Shown: positions 41,050 to 44,926 of the stretch, piece after piece
Numbering within the stretch: the first letter of the stretch is position 1
How the letters are laid out: each line of letters begins with the position of its first letter
DNA from: Nitrospira sp.
GTDB taxonomy: Bacteria > Nitrospirota > Thermodesulfovibrionia > Thermodesulfovibrionales > Dissulfurispiraceae
Length of the DNA stretch: 44,926 bases
Assembly: GCA_002634385.1 (NCBI GenBank)
Contig: NSJL01000032.1
Location: forward strand, 1 to 44,926
Direction of reading: 5' to 3'
Notes under the pieces: generated by a model
The model's input: only the letters and a program-made list of their open reading frames with translations
Databases searched by the model: none
Told to the model about the DNA's origin: nothing
Translations under genes and position numbers: made by a program

Positions 41050-43082
41050 GGGGCTATTTCCTCATAATCGGCACTTTGGTCGTTGTCGTTTCGGGGCTCA
41101 TCACCCTGAACATCTTCTTTCAGCAGTCCCTCCAGATGGATATGGCGGAGCAGTTCAACAACCAGCAACTGCTGCTCTCGCAGTCCATTGCCGACACTAT
41201 CCGGGCCCATATACAATTCATGAGGGAGGAAGCAGTCTCCCTCTCCCATATCCTCACAAGGCTGGACCTGGGAGACAGTGGAGACTATCGCTGGCTTGCC
41301 GAAAGGGTGCTGACACACCGGGATTCCCTGAAAGCAAATGTGGGCGTGGTCTCCCACCGGGGAGAAATTCTTTTCTATGAGGGGGACAAGGATGTCCTGC
41401 GCACAGTCGTTCCGGACCTGGTCCATGCAGCGAAGGAAACCGGTGGCGGGAGAACGAGAATCCTGGAAACTCCTTCGACGATCTATATCGTCGCCTCCTC
41501 CATGCAGAAAGCCTCCCGGGAAATCGCCTTCATCTCGATGGAAATACAGACCATCGCCAATACATTTCTGAGCACTATCAAAACGGGAAGCAGGGGATAC
41601 AGCTGGATGATGGACAAGAACGGGAACCTGCTGTATCATCCCACCCAGCCGGGGATGGTAGGGAGAAACCTGTATAAGACGGATCCCACCTGTTTTAAGT
41701 GCCATATCAGCTTCGATCTCGAAAAGAGGATCATTGAAGGAAAGGCGAACAATTTCGGGCGTTACATCGCCCCTTCCGGGGAAGACAAGATCATCGCCTT
41801 CTCGACGATGGGCATCGGCGACCTCTCCTGGATTATTGCCGTGTCCGCCCCCTTTTCCGAAGTGACCCATGCAACAAGGCAGAGCATGAAGCTCTACTCG
41901 CTGCTGATCCTCTCCATATTCCTCACTACCAGTCTCGTATCCACCCTGCTCATCGTGTTCAACAGAAAGCGGATCAAGGCCGAAGAGGTCGCGCACCGGA
42001 AACAGGAACTGGAGAAGTACGCCCTGGCACTGGAGAACAAGGTCGCGGAGCGGACCATCGAACTGGCGGAGGAAAAGGAAAAACTCGATACCATCGTCAG
42101 CGCCATCGGGAGCGGGATCGTGCTCGTCGACCGGAGCGGAATCATACAGTGGACCAACCAGGTGATGAAAGAAATGGCGGGGATGGATATCACCGGGAAG
42201 TACTGCGAGGAGGTCTGCGCCGATTGCACCATATCGGGAGCGTTCGTCGAAAACAACATCGAGACGGCGCTCATCAGCAATCTCTTCGGGAAGAAGGATA
42301 AATACTACCAGGTGACGACCGCCCCGATCAGGGGTACGGACGGCACATCGCATGGGTACATCAGGCTGGTACAGGATGTGACGGAGATGAAAAAGATGGA
42401 GGAGCAAATCATCAACTCTGAAAAGCTCGCCTCCATCGGAAGGCTCGCTGCCGGCATCGCCCACGAAATCGGGAATCCCATGACCTCCATCTTCTCCTTT
42501 GTGCAGATACTCCGGGAGATGGAGGACGATGAATTCAAAAAAGAGAGCCTGGAGACCATTTACTTTCACATCAACCGGATTTCCAAAATCCTGAAGCAGC
42601 TCTCCGGCTTCTCGAAAATGCCCGTGGGAGAGGAGAAGAGCTGCCGGATCAATGAGATCATCGAAGCCTCCCTGAACCTGATTCAGTACGATAAGAAAGC
42701 GAAAGACGTCGTCATCATAAAGGAACTGGATTCTTCCCTGCCCGAAATCACCGTCGACGGCAATCAACTCTCCCAGGTTTTCGTCAACCTCATCCTGAAT
42801 GCCATGGATGCGATGCAGGAGGGGGGAACCCTCACGGTGCGGAGTATGGCAAAAGACGGGGACCTTGTCATCCAGTTCGAAGATACGGGCACGGGCATCC
42901 CCGCAGAAGACCTTTCAAAGATCTTCGATCCTTTTTTTACCACGAAGGAGAAGGGGACCGGCCTGGGACTTGCGGTAAGTTATAATATAATCAAGAAGAT
43001 GAACGGAACCCTGTCCGTCGAGAGCGAACCGGGCGGGGGGACCACTTTCACCATAGTGTTGAAGCCGTTGCGCAGCGCATAA
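41046..43082 (+). CDS. Sensor histidine kinase with periplasmic CxxCH (heme c) motif and PAS domain
   Basis: 678 aa. Membrane helix about 5-26; a periplasmic double-Cache-like sensor (about 27-280) with [20 protein letters not shown]; a second helix about 282-304; a coiled coil; a PAS domain (about 345-450); then the kinase core with the phosphorylated His473 in [10 protein letters not shown] and N, G1 and G2 boxes ([36 protein letters not shown]). CFKCH at residues 216-220 is a textbook covalent heme-c site facing the periplasm, which suggests redox, NO or O2 sensing. The PAS domain has three close cysteines (YCEEVCADC). NtrB-type kinase, paired with the NtrC-type regulator 93 nt downstream. 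Confidence 0.9.
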   Translation: MRGYFLIIGTLVVVVSGLITLNIFFQQSLQMDMAEQFNNQQLLLSQSIADTIRAHIQFMREEAVSLSHILTRLDLGDSGDYRWLAERVLTHRDSLKANVGVVSHRGEILFYEGDKDVLRTVVPDLVHAAKETGGGRTRILETPSTIYIVASSMQKASREIAFISMEIQTIANTFLSTIKTGSRGYSWMMDKNGNLLYHPTQPGMVGRNLYKTDPTCFKCHISFDLEKRIIEGKANNFGRYIAPSGEDKIIAFSTMGIGDLSWIIAVSAPFSEVTHATRQSMKLYSLLILSIFLTTSLVSTLLIVFNRKRIKAEEVAHRKQELEKYALALENKVAERTIELAEEKEKLDTIVSAIGSGIVLVDRSGIIQWTNQVMKEMAGMDITGKYCEEVCADCTISGAFVENNIETALISNLFGKKDKYYQVTTAPIRGTDGTSHGYIRLVQDVTEMKKMEEQIINSEKLASIGRLAAGIAHEIGNPMTSIFSFVQILREMEDDEFKKESLETIYFHINRISKILKQLSGFSKMPVGEEKSCRINEIIEASLNLIQYDKKAKDVVIIKELDSSLPEITVDGNQLSQVFVNLILNAMDAMQEGGTLTVRSMAKDGDLVIQFEDTGTGIPAEDLSKIFDPFFTTKEKGTGLGLAVSYNIIKKMNGTLSVESEPGGGTTFTIVLKPLRSA

Positions 43083-43175
43083 CGTACGGCGTACCGCTCG
43101 AGGCGCATACCGTGTCAGCCGGGTTTCCGGAGGGCATGCGCAGAGAACGAAGTCGTATACGCAACCAGGAGAGAG

Positions 43176-44534
43176 ATGAGACCGAAAGTGTTGATTGTCG
43201 ATGACGAGAAAGATATCTGCAAGGCACTGGAGTTCCTGCTCAAGAGGGAGGAGTACGAGGTGGCCTCGGTATACAACGGTGAAGAAGCCATCGAGAGGCT
43301 CAAGAAGGAGAGCTTTGATGCCGTTGTCACCGACCTCAAGATGGCGAAAGTCGATGGGATGCAGGTCCTGGAAAAGGCGAGGGAAATGGACCCGGACACC
43401 GCCGTCATCGTGATGACCGCCTTCGCTTCCGTGGAGTCCGCAGTAGAGGCGATGAAAAAGGGCGCCACCGACTATATCGTCAAACCCTTCCTCAATGAGG
43501 AGATCAAGCTTACTCTGCGGAAAGCGCTGGAGCAGAAGAGGATCCTCAGGGAAAACCTCGCCCTGAAGCAGCAGATAAGCCAGAAAAGGACAGGCTGCAA
43601 GGATGTGGTTACCGTTTCCGATGTCATGCTCGATATTTTCGATACCCTTGAAAAGGTCATCCCTACCAAAAGCAACATTCTCATCCTGGGGGAAAGCGGA
43701 ACGGGCAAAGGCCTTATCGCCGAGCTCATCCATTGCAACAGCCCGCGCAGGGACAAGCCTTTTATTTCCATCAACTGTTCCGCCATCCCCGAAGGCCTCC
43801 TGGAGTCGGAGCTTTTCGGGTACCGTAAGGGGGCCTTCACCGGTGCCGCTGCCGACAAACTGGGACTCATTCCCCTGGCCCACCAGGGCACCCTCTTCCT
43901 TGATGAGATAGGCGACATGCCGGTGAACCTCCAGGCAAAGCTCCTGAAGGTGCTGGAATCGGGAGAGGTGTACCCGCTGGGGGACACAAAACCGAAGATA
44001 GTGGATGTACGGATTCTTTCCGCCACCAACGCGGATATAGAGAACAGGATCAGGGAGGGGAAATTCCGGGAGGACCTTTATTGGCGGCTCAATGTCATCG
44101 AGATACGTCTCCCCTCCCTGAAGGAGAGGAGGGAAGACATCGAGATCCTTGCAAAGCACTTTATCGGGAAGTTCGCGATGGAACACCGGAAGAATGTCGT
44201 GGGAATTGACGGGCAGGCCCTTTCCGCCCTGTTGGACTACTCCTGGCCGGGCAACGTTCGGGAACTGAGCAATGTTATCGAGAGGGCGGTGGTGCTCTCG
44301 GAGGAGGGCAGGATTACCCTCGATGTGCTGCCTGCAAAACTGAGGAAGAGCCGCCAGGAATCCGATAGGGAAGCGTCGTCGCTGAAAAATTACCTGAACG
44401 ACTATGAGAAGAACCTGCTGCTGAAGATCTATCAGGCACATGGCAGGAATAAGGAAGAAACGTCCCGGGCGCTGGGCATCGACCTGGCAACCCTGTATCG
44501 GAAATTCAAGAAATACGGAATCGAGGACGCATGA
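43176..44534 (+). CDS. NtrC-family sigma54-dependent response regulator
   Basis: 452 aa. Receiver domain (1-120) with the acidic pair DDE near 9-11, phosphorylation site Asp53 (AVVTDLKMAK) and Lys in DYIVKPF. The AAA+ domain has Walker A LGESGTGKG, the sigma54-contacting GAFTGA loop, and FLDEIGDMP. The C-terminal Fis-type helix-turn-helix is RNKEETSRALGIDLATLYRK. It activates sigma54 promoters when phosphorylated by the kinase just upstream. AGGAGAG precedes the ATG. Targets cannot be told from the window; no clear -24/-12 element was found next to the neighbouring genes. Confidence 0.95.
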   Translation: MRPKVLIVDDEKDICKALEFLLKREEYEVASVYNGEEAIERLKKESFDAVVTDLKMAKVDGMQVLEKAREMDPDTAVIVMTAFASVESAVEAMKKGATDYIVKPFLNEEIKLTLRKALEQKRILRENLALKQQISQKRTGCKDVVTVSDVMLDIFDTLEKVIPTKSNILILGESGTGKGLIAELIHCNSPRRDKPFISINCSAIPEGLLESELFGYRKGAFTGAAADKLGLIPLAHQGTLFLDEIGDMPVNLQAKLLKVLESGEVYPLGDTKPKIVDVRILSATNADIENRIREGKFREDLYWRLNVIEIRLPSLKERREDIEILAKHFIGKFAMEHRKNVVGIDGQALSALLDYSWPGNVRELSNVIERAVVLSEEGRITLDVLPAKLRKSRQESDREASSLKNYLNDYEKNLLLKIYQAHGRNKEETSRALGIDLATLYRKFKKYGIEDA

Positions 44535-44818
44535 AGAAGGCCTTTTACATAGGGGTGATCGCCGGAGGAATTCTCGGCATTGTCGTTTCATTGAGTATGG
44601 ACCTGCTCCTTGGAAAGACCCTCGGCGGAGGGTGGAGCGAGGCGGTTGCCCATGACCTGAATAAGCTCTTCAACGCCAATCTGGCTCCCACCAACTTTAT
44701 CGTCCTGTCCGGCGTTGTCATCGTCATCGGCATCATTGCCGCCTTCGGGGCCTTTATCGGGGGCATCTTCAGCATGATGATCGCCCGTCTTTTCTCCCTG
44801 CTCACCAGGGAAAAATAA
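44531..44818 (+). CDS. Small membrane protein of unknown function
   Basis: 95 aa with two hydrophobic segments (YIGVIAGGILGIVVSLSMDL and FIVLSGVVIVIGIIAAFGAF, the latter continuing to about residue 85) joined by a polar loop, and a Lys/Arg end. Glycine-rich GxxxG-like spacing suggests helix packing. No family recognised. The ATG overlaps the stop of the response regulator in ATGA, so it is translated with the two-component system and may be an accessory membrane component of it. Confidence 0.75.
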   Translation: MKKAFYIGVIAGGILGIVVSLSMDLLLGKTLGGGWSEAVAHDLNKLFNANLAPTNFIVLSGVVIVIGIIAAFGAFIGGIFSMMIARLFSLLTREK

Positions 44819-44868
44819 CGGCTTTCCGCCGGAAAAAGGATAGATCTATGAAATAACTCCCCCTCACT

Positions 44869-44919
44869 CCCTCTTAAATAAGAGGGGGAATCTGCTCCTC
44901 CCCTTACCCGAAGGGGAGG
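44869..44919. repeat. Pair of intergenic hairpin repeats at the right edge
   Basis: CCCTCTT/AAGAGGG (44869-44875 with 44880-44886) and CCTCCCCTT/AAGGGGAGG (44897-44905 with 44911-44919) are perfect stems with 4- and 5-nt loops. They resemble the polypurine/polypyrimidine repeats between 540 and 720 and could also serve as transcription stops. The repeat continues beyond the window. Confidence 0.5.
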
Positions 44920-44926
44920 GCGGGAG

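Noticed and set aside
40989..42767. 592-codon minus-strand frame
   Set aside because: It is antisense to the histidine kinase; composition and lack of motifs mark it as a shadow.

Overview
The window is a chromosomal stretch of a moderately GC-rich diderm bacterium. LspA, an RlpA lipoprotein with a SPOR domain and type I MurB point to an outer membrane and a peptidoglycan wall. TrmFO, ThyX, an ADP-forming acyl-CoA synthetase, a selenocysteine-type SelD and many c-di-GMP proteins suggest an anaerobe or microaerophile of the Nitrospirota (Thermodesulfovibrionia-like) or a deltaproteobacterial relative. This placement is an inference from gene content; no rRNA or other decisive marker is present.

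Layout. (1) 1-1185: the cut-off end of an IS110-family transposase, then nearly 1 kb of non-coding DNA rich in hairpin repeats. (2) 1186-7088 (+): trmFO, xerC, hslV, hslU, rlpA, argB. (3) nfo on the minus strand, divergent from ileS-lspA-murB (+). (4) 12584-16314: two paralogous 147-aa TPR genes flanking an unknown minus-strand gene, with an unusual promoter/terminator leader, and a membrane HD-GYP phosphodiesterase fused to a bacteriohemerythrin. (5) 16391-24191 (+): pyruvate (or branched-chain) dehydrogenase E1alpha, E1beta and E2, then acdA, HDOD, GAF-GGDEF and acdB. (6) 24154-29127 (-): GAF-HD-GYP, thyX, a site-2 protease with CBS domains, hisB, hisC. (7) 29274-34353 (+): a version of the rpsU-dnaG-rpoD macromolecular-synthesis cluster with a NIF3-like gene inserted, then tRNA-Met(CAU) and a zinc-ribbon coiled-coil protein. 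(8) 35384-38897: a LysR regulator (+) facing a GH57 glucan branching enzyme and selD (-). (9) 39249-44818 (+): rho, a hotdog thioesterase, a histidine kinase with a periplasmic CxxCH motif, an NtrC-type regulator and a small membrane protein.

Most notable points. selD extends upstream through an in-frame UGA at the catalytic position, so it is very probably a selenoprotein that a standard gene caller would truncate. At least four genes (pdhA, thyX, hisC, selD) have a good -10 box only 6-7 nt before the ATG and no Shine-Dalgarno site, which predicts leaderless mRNAs. The pdhABC-acdA overlap suggests that oxidation of a 2-oxo acid is coupled to ATP formation through an ADP-forming acyl-CoA synthetase. 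Four proteins of c-di-GMP or related signalling (HD-GYP-hemerythrin, HDOD, GAF-GGDEF, GAF-HD-GYP) lie within 12 kb.
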